A stretch of 8,483 nt of DNA from Bifidobacterium breve (GCA_945869715.1 CAMBPP010000061.1:1-8483), one strand, 5' to 3'. Counted from the stretch's first letter, positions 1-6,886 are shown. A program made the numbers and translations. Notes: generated by a model not told the origin, from the sequence alone.

Positions 1-129
1 GCAGAGTTGGCAGAGAAAATTCGCACCGGTGCATTGCTATCGAAAGAAGCCGAAGTTGAAGAATTCGTCTTGAATTCAGTTAAGGAAAAGCTTCGTGTGG
101 CGAACCCTAAATATCTTTGCGACGAGTAA
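1..129 (+). CDS. C-terminal fragment of a DUF6285-like protein (5' end outside window)
   Basis: An open frame enters from the left edge and ends at TAA 127-129, giving 42 residues. The visible part is a charged helical tail ending in KEKLRVANPKYL. That ending resembles the C-terminus of DUF6285 proteins, small helical proteins often encoded beside acyl-CoA dehydrogenases and aminoglycoside-phosphotransferase-like kinases; their tails typically read like 'KLAVANPRYL'. The family match is from memory of this tail only, so it is tentative, and no function can be given. The last 23 bases overlap the 3' end of rlmN on the other strand, so the two genes converge with no room for a separate terminator. 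The frame is more convincing than the alternatives here because it continues to the window edge and has a conserved-looking end. Confidence 0.55.
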   Translation, partial: AELAEKIRTGALLSKEAEVEEFVLNSVKEKLRVANPKYLCDE

Positions 130-1177
130 TTTGAACCGGAGAAATATGCTGCCCTGCAGCTAGCTGACCGCATGCTGCATCGATATCGGTTCCACGGTTG
201 CGGCGAACAGTGGCGTTCACGCCCATGTCTTCAAGCCAGCTAGCGAATTGACGAACGTGGTTACCCGACGACCCTTGAGTGAGATAACCGGGGGTGGGAT
301 TTAAAGGAATGAGGTTCACGTGCGCCGACGGTGTGAGTTGCTTGCACAGCTCGGCGAGTTCTTCGGCATCGCGATCGGTGTCGTTGACGCCAGCAATGAG
401 CGCCCATTCAAAAGTGACACGACGATTTTTTGCATACAGGTAGTCTTCACACGCCTTCATCAGCATCTCTAACGGGTAGCGCTTGTTAATAGGTACAAGC
501 TCATCGCGTAATTCGTTGCGCCCCGCATGAAGTGACACGGCCAAGTTCACAGGCAGTGGCCATTTGCTGAGAGTCTTAATGCCGGGAACAATTCCTACAG
601 TGCTCACGGTGAGGTGACGAGCAGAAATACCGATGTCACCATGAATTTTTTCTACTGCTGCACGTACGGGGCCTTCATTGGCAAGAGGTTCTCCCATGCC
701 CATGAACACAACATTGCTCAGGCGGCGTTCAAGATGTGCTGCACGTTGAGCTGCGCGCACTGCTTGTTCAACAATTTCACCAGAGGTGAGATGGCGGGTA
801 AAGCCGGCCTGGCCTGTGGCACAAAAACCACATCCCATTGCACAACCTGCTTGGGTGCTAACGCACACAGTGGCGCGGTCGGCATAGAGCATGAGAACGG
901 TCTCAATGGGGTGACCACCATTGCGCAGTTGAAAGAGAAATTTCACCGTGTCGCCATCGGCATTAATTTGTTCTGTTTGTAGTTCCAACGCAACAGGAAA
1001 TGCCTCGGCTAATTGCTGACGCATGGCGGCGGAGATATTGGAAATTGCCTCGACGGGCTTCAACTTTTCATAGAGCGCTTGCCAAATTTGACCTACTCGA
1101 TATTTGGGTTCATTGGGGAAGAGCGCTGCAATGTCTTCTTGTGTGGCGTCGTACAACGAAAGTGGGGAAGTGGTCAT
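107..1177 (-). CDS. rlmN: RlmN, dual-specificity 23S rRNA A2503 / tRNA A37 C2-methyltransferase (radical SAM)
   Basis: This 356-residue cytoplasmic enzyme makes 2-methyladenosine at 23S rRNA position 2503 and, in studied members, at tRNA position 37. The radical-SAM cluster motif C-x3-C-x2-C is at C112, C116 and C119 (CAMGCGFC). The SAM-binding GMGEP motif is near 160-164. Both cysteines of the ping-pong methylation mechanism are present: C105, seven residues before the first cluster cysteine, and C336 in the C-terminal RGTDIDAACGQL segment. Length is normal for the family. The ATG at 1177-1175 overlaps the TGA of mshD (ATGA), so translation is probably coupled to mshD. Its 3' end overlaps the convergent gene at 1-129 by 23 bases. 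RlmN is preferred over the antibiotic-resistance paralogue Cfr because this looks like a chromosomal housekeeping locus and the sequence follows typical RlmN throughout. Confidence 0.96.
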   Translation of the reverse strand: MTTSPLSLYDATQEDIAALFPNEPKYRVGQIWQALYEKLKPVEAISNISAAMRQQLAEAFPVALELQTEQINADGDTVKFLFQLRNGGHPIETVLMLYADRATVCVSTQAGCAMGCGFCATGQAGFTRHLTSGEIVEQAVRAAQRAAHLERRLSNVVFMGMGEPLANEGPVRAAVEKIHGDIGISARHLTVSTVGIVPGIKTLSKWPLPVNLAVSLHAGRNELRDELVPINKRYPLEMLMKACEDYLYAKNRRVTFEWALIAGVNDTDRDAEELAELCKQLTPSAHVNLIPLNPTPGYLTQGSSGNHVRQFASWLEDMGVNATVRRNRGTDIDAACGQLAAGQHISPVQITRRKDI

Positions 1178-2109
1178 GATGCTTTCGTTTTCTCATGAAT
1201 GTCGCCGACAAAAGCGCGTTCACGGTAGCGGGGGGTAAAACCAAGTTTTTCATACATTGCGACCGCGGCGGTGTTATTGCAGTCAACATAGAGCATTGCT
1301 TCGGTTGCACCGTGCGCGGCAAGCGACTCTAAGCCCGCAACGGTCAGCAGTGAGCCAAAGCCGTGACCAATAAATGTGGGGTCGACCGCAATGACGTAGA
1401 TCTCTCCCATGAGGTGCGTGCCAGAGTCGTGCATTTTTGTCCAGCAGAAACCTGCCATTTGGTCATCTTCGTCGTGAATGCGAAAGCCTTCTGGGTTGAA
1501 CCAAGTTTCCATCATCCGCGACTTCAATATGTCGGCATTCCAGCCACCTTGCTCGGCGTGGCTTGCAAATGCGGCGTTGTTAACGCGTAGCCATGCGTCT
1601 TCATCGACCCCAGGTACGAATGACCTGGTATGGAAAGGTGCAGAACCCTCGGTCATTGTTTGAGGCAAGGGAAGCGAGCGACGCATTTGCATGAGTTCTC
1701 GCCCTGGGTGAAGACCCATGAGTTCTGCAAGATTGAAATGAATACTGGTTGGCTCAAATACCCACCAGTGCACATGACCACCACCTTCTTGTCGCACGAT
1801 GTCAAGAGTTGCTTTCATCATTTCCGGGCCAATAGCTGCCATGTCGTATCGGTGGTGTGGGTGCACAACAACGTCAATACTCCAACTGTCGTTGCCGCGT
1901 GACACTTGTGAATAAGCGACGGCGTGATCGTGCCCTGCCTCAGTTGCTACAACAGCAGCAAAACCTGAACGTCCACCTTGGCGTAAATCGAGCCAGAGAT
2001 GATCGGACAGTGCTCGGTGTCCGTCGGCACGTTCGGCTGCCCCCAGCAACTCATGAACTGCCGCAAATTCAGCATCGTTCACATTGCGGAGTATCTCAAG
2101 GCGAAGCAT
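1174..2109 (-). CDS. mshD: MshD, mycothiol synthase (tandem GNAT acetyltransferase)
   Basis: MshD carries out the last step of mycothiol synthesis, acetylating the cysteine amine of Cys-GlcN-Ins with acetyl-CoA. The 311 residues match the usual length of about 300-320 and form two GNAT domains. The N-terminal one (about 1-150) is degenerate. The C-terminal one (about 160-305) holds the family hallmarks: a RVNNAAFASHAEQGGW stretch, AGFCWTKMH, then GEIYVIAVDP leading into the acetyl-CoA loop, and YVDCNNTAAVAMYEKLGF near the end. The acetyl-CoA loop is unusual: it reads IGHGFG where the canonical motif is (Q/R)-x-x-G-x-(G/A), so the first polar residue is Ile. The start ATG 2109-2107 has a TACCCT box exactly at -12 to -7 and no clear Shine-Dalgarno, which suggests a leaderless transcript. 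The gene diverges from nth and is followed by rlmN with a 4-base overlap. Its presence marks the host as an actinobacterium. Confidence 0.93.
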   Translation of the reverse strand: MLRLEILRNVNDAEFAAVHELLGAAERADGHRALSDHLWLDLRQGGRSGFAAVVATEAGHDHAVAYSQVSRGNDSWSIDVVVHPHHRYDMAAIGPEMMKATLDIVRQEGGGHVHWWVFEPTSIHFNLAELMGLHPGRELMQMRRSLPLPQTMTEGSAPFHTRSFVPGVDEDAWLRVNNAAFASHAEQGGWNADILKSRMMETWFNPEGFRIHDEDDQMAGFCWTKMHDSGTHLMGEIYVIAVDPTFIGHGFGSLLTVAGLESLAAHGATEAMLYVDCNNTAAVAMYEKLGFTPRYRERAFVGDIHEKTKAS

Positions 2110-2115
2110 TCGCTT

Positions 2116-2121
2116 AGGGTA
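2116..2121 (-). promoter_or_regulatory. Putative -10 box of mshD (leaderless promoter)
   Basis: Read on the minus strand this is TACCCT, matching the TANNNT -10 core and lying at -12 to -7 from the mshD ATG. Transcription would then begin at or next to the A of the start codon. No convincing -35 element is seen about 17 bases upstream. The same arrangement recurs at other first genes in the window. Confidence 0.5.
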
Positions 2122-2144
2122 TCGGGGTGTCGTGACCTACGGCG

Positions 2145-2150
2145 TAGCAT
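2145..2150 (+). promoter_or_regulatory. Putative -10 box of nth (leaderless promoter)
   Basis: TAGCAT (TANNNT) lies at -11 to -6 from the nth ATG at 2156, one base nearer than at the other first genes in this window. There is no Shine-Dalgarno before that ATG, so a leaderless transcript is the simplest reading. A GTG at 2132 in the same frame is an alternative start. No -35 match is visible. Confidence 0.4.
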
Positions 2151-2155
2151 TCGGT

Positions 2156-2812
2156 ATGGCTAAGACTCCTGCACGTAAACCGCGTACGCCTGCTGGCAGG
2201 TCTGCACTCGTGCTCGAGAGATTAAAAGTGGAGTACCCGGTAGCCATTTGCGAACTGAATCATCGCAACCCATACGAGCTCTTAGCGGCCACCATTTTGT
2301 CGGCGCAATGTACCGATGTGCGGGTGAACATGGTGACCCCGGCACTGTTTGCGAAGTACCCGAGCCCACACGAGTTAGCTGTGGCAAACATTGGCGATGT
2401 AGAGACCCTCGTTCGTTCCACAGGTTTCTATGGCTCAAAGGCGAAGAACCTCATTGGAATGGCAAATGGGCTCATCGAGCGTTACAACGGCGAAGTGCCC
2501 AAAGAGCGCGGAGAGTTGGTCACGCTTCCCGGAGTGGGGCGAAAAACTGCAAACGTTGTGCGCAGCGTGGTGTTCAACTTGCCGGGTCTCGCTGTCGATA
2601 CGCATGTGGGAAGGCTGTCTCGCAGACTTGGCCTCACCAAACACGAAGACCCCGTGAAAGTGGAACTTGAACTCAACGACTACCTGCCACCTGAAGATTG
2701 GGGCGGGTTTAGTTTGCGGCTCATCTTGCACGGGCGTCGCGTATGCGATGCGCGCAAGCCAAAATGTCGCGAATGCATGCTCGCCGATATCTGCCCATCG
2801 GTCAGTACCTAG
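2156..2812 (+). CDS. nth: Endonuclease III (base-excision-repair DNA glycosylase/AP lyase)
   Basis: Nth removes oxidised pyrimidines from DNA and cuts the abasic site by its lyase activity. The predicted 218 residues match the family's usual length (about 210-250). The helix-hairpin-helix LPGVGRKTANVV is at about 124-135 with catalytic Lys130. The catalytic Asp148 lies in VDTHVGRLSRRLGL. The [4Fe-4S] ligands C197, C204, C207 and C213 follow the exact C-x6-C-x2-C-x5-C spacing near the C-terminus. The frame is open upstream to an ATG at 2084, but that would overlap mshD, and the extra residues are not family-like. The ATG at 2156 begins a typical basic N-terminus and sits just behind a TANNNT box, so it is chosen; GTG 2132 is the alternative. 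The gene is divergent from mshD and is followed after 32 bases by a small ORF on the same strand. Confidence 0.95.
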   Translation: MAKTPARKPRTPAGRSALVLERLKVEYPVAICELNHRNPYELLAATILSAQCTDVRVNMVTPALFAKYPSPHELAVANIGDVETLVRSTGFYGSKAKNLIGMANGLIERYNGEVPKERGELVTLPGVGRKTANVVRSVVFNLPGLAVDTHVGRLSRRLGLTKHEDPVKVELELNDYLPPEDWGGFSLRLILHGRRVCDARKPKCRECMLADICPSVST

Positions 2813-2844
2813 CGCAGCCTTGCGAGGTGTGCAACAATCGTCAG

Positions 2845-3069
2845 ATGTCTTCCACTCCTCGATCTGAAACATTTATGGCATTACGCAACGAGCTTGCCGC
2901 CTTTGGAGAGTCGGTGGAGCGCGTGCGTTCACGAGCCATGGAGCTTGAGGGTCGCCCTGGCGTAAAGCAGCAAGAAGATATTCATCGCGCCATCATTGAG
3001 ATGCAACGGTCGCTCGATTCCGCTCGCAAAGCGGTTGACCGAGCACTGAAGATTGTGAAGAACACCTAA
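2845..3069 (+). CDS. Small helical protein of unknown function (74 aa)
   Basis: I do not recognise this protein. From ATG 2845 it has 74 residues; the frame is open further upstream, but that part overlaps nth. After about ten polar residues it is nearly all predicted helix: one segment at about 11-35 (LRNELAAFGESVERVRSRAMELE), a break at GRPG (about 37-40), and a second helix at about 42-72 with hydrophobic residues spaced 3-4 apart (I47, I50, M53, L57, A60, V64, L68, V71). This suggests a helical hairpin or short coiled coil. It has no signal peptide, membrane segment, cysteines or catalytic motif. ATG 2875 (64 residues) is the alternative start. Position 2845 is favoured because AACAAT, four of six matches to TATAAT, lies at -12 to -7. 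It sits between nth and hisC, 41 bases before the latter. It does not resemble HisE. Whether it is expressed is not certain. Confidence 0.6.
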   Translation: MSSTPRSETFMALRNELAAFGESVERVRSRAMELEGRPGVKQQEDIHRAIIEMQRSLDSARKAVDRALKIVKNT

Positions 3070-3098
3070 ATACACCTCATCTGCTGGCTCTGCTTCTG

Positions 3099-3104
3099 TA
3101 TCGT
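3099..3104 (+). promoter_or_regulatory. Putative -10 box of the hisC-hisB-hisH-hisA-hisF operon
   Basis: TATCGT (TANNNT) lies at -12 to -7 from the hisC ATG, which implies transcription starts at the start codon. The whole gap to the preceding gene is 41 bases. It contains no terminator-antiterminator, T-box or histidine-rich leader peptide, so regulation by classical attenuation is unlikely at this position. No good -35 hexamer is seen. Confidence 0.5.
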
Positions 3105-3110
3105 TGAGCA

Positions 3111-4181
3111 ATGGCTCGTTTTCCACTTCGTAGTGACTTGCAGGCAATGCAGGGGTATCACTCTCCGCAAGTCGATGTACCCATTCGCCTCAACACCAAT
3201 GAGGCTCCTTTTTCTCCACCACAGCAGTGGCTTAATGAAATGGCCGAGGCAGTACACGGCATTGCGTGGAACCGGTATCCCGATAGGGCCGCAACTGAAT
3301 TGCGCGAGGGAATTGCACAGCTACATGGCGTGAACGCCAATCAAGTGTTTGTAGCAAATGGTTCGAATGAAGTACTGCAGTCAATTTTGCTTGCGTACTC
3401 AGGAGCAGGGCGAACTGTTGCAACTTTTGCACCCACGTACCAAATGCATGCTCAAATTGCCAAAGTTGTGGGTGCCAACGTGGTGGAAGGAAGTCGTAAC
3501 GCCGACTTCACTTTGAATGTGCAAGAAATTGAGCGAGTCGTTGCGCAGTCGAACCCGGCTGTTTCTTTCCTGTGCTCACCAAACAACCCCACCGGAATTG
3601 TTGAACCACGCGCAAATATAGAAACCCTCATCAACGTTGCTCCAGGTGTCGTGGTTATTGACGAGGCCTATGCGCAGTTCGCGCCATGGTCTGCGCTTGA
3701 ACTCATTAACGAAGAATCGCCAGTAGTAGTAACACGAACTTTTTCAAAGACATGGTCAATGGCCGCTGCTCGTTTGGGTTATCTCGTGGGTCCGTCGTGG
3801 CTAGTGGCCGATCTTGAAGCGGTCGTGCTTCCGTATCATCTCGACGCATTTAAGCAACGTGCAGGTGTTCTTGCATTGAAATACGTGGGCGATATGGAGT
3901 CTCGTGTGCTCGACATCATTGCGGGCCGCAACACAATTGAATCGTGCTTTGCTGACCTGCCACTAGATACCTGGCCCAGTGGTGCAAACTTCGTGTTGTT
4001 TCGCCCACGGGCAACCACCGGCATTACTGGCAAAGCACTGTGGCAAAGTCTGCTCGACCAGGGCATTTTGGTGCGTGATTGCAGTTCTTGGGAAGGTCTT
4101 ACCAACTGTCTGCGTGTCACTATTGGTACGTCGCAAGAAAACGAAGCGTTTATTTCTGCCATGAAGGAGATCATGAAGTGA
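3111..4181 (+). CDS. hisC: HisC, histidinol-phosphate aminotransferase (PLP-dependent)
   Basis: HisC converts imidazole acetol phosphate and glutamate to histidinol phosphate and 2-oxoglutarate. The 356 residues are a normal length for a fold-type I class I/II aminotransferase. Visible motifs in order are RLNTNEAPF (about 26-34), RYPD (55-58), SPNNPTG (156-162), VVIDEAYAQF (181-190, with Asp184 and Tyr187 for the cofactor), and TFSKTWSMAAARLGY with Lys213 as the PLP Schiff-base lysine and Arg221 for phosphate. The ATG at 3111 is preceded by a TATCGT box at -12 to -7 and no clear Shine-Dalgarno, so it seems to be the leaderless first gene of the operon. Its TGA overlaps the GTG start of hisB by four bases. 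Some HisC-like enzymes act on aromatic amino acids, but the his operon context makes the histidine role secure. hisD, often found just upstream in Actinobacteria, is absent here. Confidence 0.96.
   Translation: MARFPLRSDLQAMQGYHSPQVDVPIRLNTNEAPFSPPQQWLNEMAEAVHGIAWNRYPDRAATELREGIAQLHGVNANQVFVANGSNEVLQSILLAYSGAGRTVATFAPTYQMHAQIAKVVGANVVEGSRNADFTLNVQEIERVVAQSNPAVSFLCSPNNPTGIVEPRANIETLINVAPGVVVIDEAYAQFAPWSALELINEESPVVVTRTFSKTWSMAAARLGYLVGPSWLVADLEAVVLPYHLDAFKQRAGVLALKYVGDMESRVLDIIAGRNTIESCFADLPLDTWPSGANFVLFRPRATTGITGKALWQSLLDQGILVRDCSSWEGLTNCLRVTIGTSQENEAFISAMKEIMK
4164..4169 (+). promoter_or_regulatory. Strong Shine-Dalgarno of hisB
   Basis: AAGGAG lies inside the last codons of hisC, eight bases before GTG 4178. 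It decides the hisB start: the earlier in-frame ATG codons lie deep in hisC, and the GTG gives the expected family N-terminus. Confidence 0.8.
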
Positions 4182-4771
4182 GCCGTACAGCAAGAATTGA
4201 ACGGGCAACCAAAGAAACCAGCATCGTGGTGGAACTCAACCTCGACGGCACTGGCGTGGGCAATATCTCCACTGGCATTCCGTTTTACGACCACATGCTC
4301 GATCAAATTGCCCGACATGGTGGCTTCGACCTCACCGTGAAAGCAGTGGGCGACTTGCACATCGACACGCACCACACGGTGGAAGATGTTGCTATTGCAG
4401 TGGGTGAGGCATTTCGCCAAGCAGTGGGCGACCGTGCAGGAGTTCGCCGTTTTTCAAGCGGCATGTATCCACTCGACGAAGCACTGGTGGCTATTGCCCT
4501 CGACCTATCGGGGCGTCCGTTCATTCATTGGGAAGTTCCACTTCCCGAGTCGTTGCCACTTGGCGAACCAGCGTTTGATCCACAGCTTGCTGAACACGCC
4601 ATTTCTTCATTTGCCACGTCGGCAAATATCACACTGCATGTAACTCTCATTCGTGGGCGCAATGTGCATCACATTATTGAAGCCGCATTCAAGGGTCTTG
4701 GTCGTTCGCTGCGCGATGCAGTGCGTATTGAAGGCACAGGTGTGCCGAGCACCAAAGGCGTTCTGGCATGA
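4178..4771 (+). CDS. hisB: HisB, imidazoleglycerol-phosphate dehydratase
   Basis: HisB dehydrates imidazole glycerol phosphate to imidazole acetol phosphate with a pair of Mn ions. From GTG 4178 it has 197 residues, typical of the monofunctional enzyme; there is no fused histidinol-phosphatase domain. The N-terminus SRTARIERATKET and GIPFYDHML (with His39) match the family. The metal ligands lie in HHTVED (about 65-70) and in HHIIEAAFKGLGRSL (from 164). The C-terminus VPSTKGVL is diagnostic. The GTG start overlaps the hisC stop (GTGA) and has a strong Shine-Dalgarno eight bases upstream. Its own TGA overlaps the ATG of hisH by four bases, so translation through hisC-B-H is likely coupled. Confidence 0.96.
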   Translation: MSRTARIERATKETSIVVELNLDGTGVGNISTGIPFYDHMLDQIARHGGFDLTVKAVGDLHIDTHHTVEDVAIAVGEAFRQAVGDRAGVRRFSSGMYPLDEALVAIALDLSGRPFIHWEVPLPESLPLGEPAFDPQLAEHAISSFATSANITLHVTLIRGRNVHHIIEAAFKGLGRSLRDAVRIEGTGVPSTKGVLA

Positions 4772-5385
4772 CTCGACCGCTCATTGCGGTTCTCGATTAC
4801 GGCATTGGCAATTTAAGTTCCGCTCAAAAGGCATTAGTGCGTAGCGGCGCCGATGCCCGTCTCACCCGAGACCCAGGCTTGGCACGTGATGCCGCTGGTG
4901 TTGTGTTGCCTGGTGTTGGTGCCTTTGGTGCATGCATGGATGCATTACGTGCTGCCCAACTAGAAGATGTTGTCTATGAGTCAGTTGCTTCACAGCGGCC
5001 ATTTATGGGTATTTGTGTAGGCATGCAAATGCTTTTTTCTTCAAGTGTGGAAAGCCCCGGCGTTGCAGGCCTTGATGTGATTCATGGAACTGTTGAACTC
5101 ATTGAAGGAAACGTGAGGCGCCCACAGATGCAGTGGAACGAATTGCATGTAGAAAACGAAGATCCACTTTTTGCTGGGTTGCCAAAAACTCCATGGGTAT
5201 ATTTTGTTCACTCATATTCCGCTGTTCCCAAAGATTCGTCGGTTGTTGTAGCAACGTGTGAGTACGGGAGAAATCTCACAGCTGTCGTGCGTCAAAAAAA
5301 TGTTGTGGCAACTCAATTCCACCCCGAGAAATCGGCCAAAGATGGGTTGAAGCTTTTGCACAATTTTGTGAGCTCATGCTCATGA
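4768..5385 (+). CDS. hisH: HisH, glutaminase subunit of imidazole glycerol phosphate synthase
   Basis: HisH is the class I glutamine amidotransferase subunit that releases ammonia from glutamine and channels it to HisF. The 205 residues are the usual length. Motifs are VLDYGIGNLSS at the N-terminus, LPGVGAFG (about 47-54), and the nucleophile elbow GICVGMQML with Cys83. The catalytic His185 and Glu187 in QFHPEKS complete the triad. The ATG at 4768 overlaps the hisB stop as ATGA; a modest AAAGG stretch nine bases upstream may assist. The stop overlaps the start of hisA in the same way. The glutaminase motif excludes non-catalytic paralogues. Confidence 0.96.
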   Translation: MTRPLIAVLDYGIGNLSSAQKALVRSGADARLTRDPGLARDAAGVVLPGVGAFGACMDALRAAQLEDVVYESVASQRPFMGICVGMQMLFSSSVESPGVAGLDVIHGTVELIEGNVRRPQMQWNELHVENEDPLFAGLPKTPWVYFVHSYSAVPKDSSVVVATCEYGRNLTAVVRQKNVVATQFHPEKSAKDGLKLLHNFVSSCS

Positions 5386-6119
5386 GTAATTTCATCGTGT
5401 ATCCAGCTATCGACTTGCGGGCAGGAAATGTTGTTCGTTTGCGCCAAGGCGACTATGCCGACGAAACAATTTATGGTGACGACCCAGTCAGTGTGGCAAC
5501 AGCGTTTGTAAATGCTGGTGCGCGGTGGGTACACATGGTCGACCTCGATGCTGCAAAGGGAGGCGATGCCATTAATCGTCCGGTCATTGCTGCAGTAGCG
5601 AAAGCCTTGCAAGGTCGCGCATATGTTCAAGTAGGTGGAGGCGTGCGCAGCGTGGCCGACGCAGAAGCACTGCAGGCACACGGAGCACAGCGAGTGGTCA
5701 TGGGTTCAGCAGCAGTACGCACCCCACATCTTGTAGAAGAAGTGACGCAACGCCTGGGTGTTGAAGTGGCAGTTGGTCTCGACCACCGTGGTGGGTTTCT
5801 TGCAACCGATGGCTGGACCTCAACATCGAGCGTGGCGTTGAGTGAAGCCTTGCATTGGTATCCCACAGCAACATGTGCGGTTGTTACCGATATTTCGCGC
5901 GACGGAATGCTCTCTGGTTCAGATGTTGAGGGTTTGCGTGCCGCAGGCACCATTTCTCCGTTGCCGCTCATTGCGAGTGGAGGAATTGGAACTCTTGACG
6001 ATATTTCTGCACTGCTCAATATTGATGGGGTGAGTGGTGTCATTACGGGCAAAGCCATTTACGAAAACCGTTTCACAGTTCAAGAGGCCATTGCTGCAGT
6101 AAATGCAGGGAGGCAGTAA
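5382..6119 (+). CDS. hisA: HisA, ProFAR isomerase (BBM II isomerase)
   Basis: HisA is a (beta/alpha)8 barrel that isomerises ProFAR to PRFAR. From ATG 5382 it has 245 residues, the normal length. The N-terminal YPAIDLRAG contains catalytic Asp11. VDLDAAKGG follows near 53-61. The phosphate-binding VQVGGGVRS is at about 82-90. The second acid/base, Asp134, is in VGLDHRGG. The C-terminal half has VVTDISRDGMLSG and IASGGIG. ATG 5382 forms an ATGA overlap with hisH; ATG 5376 two codons earlier is the alternative. Many Actinobacteria carry the bifunctional PriA here, which also serves as TrpF. The QVGGGVRS and DISRDGM motifs and the GWTSTSS segment read more like ordinary HisA than PriA, though this judgement is by eye. 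The gene is followed by hisF with a one-base TAATG overlap. Confidence 0.94.
   Translation: MSNFIVYPAIDLRAGNVVRLRQGDYADETIYGDDPVSVATAFVNAGARWVHMVDLDAAKGGDAINRPVIAAVAKALQGRAYVQVGGGVRSVADAEALQAHGAQRVVMGSAAVRTPHLVEEVTQRLGVEVAVGLDHRGGFLATDGWTSTSSVALSEALHWYPTATCAVVTDISRDGMLSGSDVEGLRAAGTISPLPLIASGGIGTLDDISALLNIDGVSGVITGKAIYENRFTVQEAIAAVNAGRQ
6108..6113 (+). promoter_or_regulatory. Shine-Dalgarno of hisF
   Basis: GGGAGG at the end of hisA lies five bases before the hisF ATG at 6119 and supports that start within the TAATG stop/start overlap. Confidence 0.75.
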
Positions 6120-6883
6120 TGGAAGTCGCACGTGTTATTCCTTGCCTCGATGTCACCAATGGCCGTGTGGTGAAAGGCGTGAACTTTGTTGACCTGCGTG
6201 ATGCAGGTGACCCAGTTGAACTCGCCGCGCGTTACGACCAGCAAGGCGCAGACGAGTTGGTGTTTCTCGACATCACGGCTTCTTCTGACAATCGCAACAC
6301 CATGATCGACGTCGTTGAACGCACTGCGGCCGAAGTGTTTATTCCTTTCACAGTGGGTGGTGGAATTCGTGCACTCGAAGATGCGCGAGGAATATTGCGC
6401 GCTGGAGCCGACAAGGTGAGTGTGAATACCTCGGCAGTGGAACGGCCGCAACTCATTAATGAAATTGCTGCCGAGTTTGGTGTTCAATGCGTGGTGTGTG
6501 CGGTTGACGCAAAACGTACGGCCGACGGTTCTGGCTGGGAAGTCTTCTTGCATGGTGGTCGTACGCCAACAGGGAAAAATGCCTTGGAGTGGATTACGGA
6601 AGCGGTACGGCGAGGCGCAGGCGAAATTTTGCTTACTTCAATGGATCGCGATGGCACACGCGAAGGTTTCGACATTGAACTCACTCGTGCAGTGTGTGAT
6701 TCGGTGGGAGTGCCAGTAATTGCTAGTGGCGGTGTTGGGTCTTTGCAGCACCTTGTAGATGGTGTTGTACAGGGTCATGCAAGTGGCGTGCTGGCGGCTT
6801 CAATTTTCCACTTTGGTGAACACACCATTGCCGAGGCAAAAGCACTCATGAGTGCACAAGGTGTTGTAGTTCGACCCGTGTAG
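6119..6883 (+). CDS. hisF: HisF, cyclase subunit of imidazole glycerol phosphate synthase
   Basis: HisF uses ammonia from HisH and PRFAR to make imidazole glycerol phosphate and AICAR, the latter returning to purine synthesis. The 254 residues match the family length. The two catalytic aspartates are in the standard places: Asp11 in IPCLDVTNGRVVKG and Asp130 in CAVDAKR. Other hallmarks are the LDITASSDNR loop (about 50-59), FTVGGGIR, KVSVNTSAV, TSMDRDGT and IASGGVGS. The start overlaps the hisA stop by one base and has GGGAGG upstream. The gene is the last of the tightly coupled hisC-B-H-A-F run. Only three bases separate its TAG from the stop of the convergent SnoaL-like gene, so there is no room for a conventional terminator hairpin between them. 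Confidence 0.97.
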   Translation: MEVARVIPCLDVTNGRVVKGVNFVDLRDAGDPVELAARYDQQGADELVFLDITASSDNRNTMIDVVERTAAEVFIPFTVGGGIRALEDARGILRAGADKVSVNTSAVERPQLINEIAAEFGVQCVVCAVDAKRTADGSGWEVFLHGGRTPTGKNALEWITEAVRRGAGEILLTSMDRDGTREGFDIELTRAVCDSVGVPVIASGGVGSLQHLVDGVVQGHASGVLAASIFHFGEHTIAEAKALMSAQGVVVRPV

Positions 6884-6886
6884 TTG

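Noticed and set aside
2084..2155. N-terminal extension of Nth from ATG 2084
   Set aside because: It would overlap the mshD coding start, carries no family-like residues, and has a worse start context than ATG 2156.
2743..2844. Upstream extension of the small ORF from ATG 2743
   Set aside because: It overlaps the iron-sulphur end of nth in another frame, and the extra residues (Cys- and Met-rich) look like a shadow of nth.
2435..2872. 145-codon open frame on the minus strand opposite nth
   Set aside because: The plus-strand Nth motifs fully explain this stretch.
3035..3040. TTGACC, a good -35 match upstream of hisC
   Set aside because: No acceptable -10 hexamer lies 16-18 bases downstream, and it is inside the small ORF; the TATCGT at 3099-3104 is the better promoter candidate.
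3836..4420. 194-codon open frame on the minus strand opposite hisC/hisB
   Set aside because: Antisense shadow of conserved his genes with a composition unlike a folded protein family.
6080..6553. 157-codon open frame on the minus strand opposite hisF
   Set aside because: Antisense to a conserved gene with no recognisable motif and no start signal.
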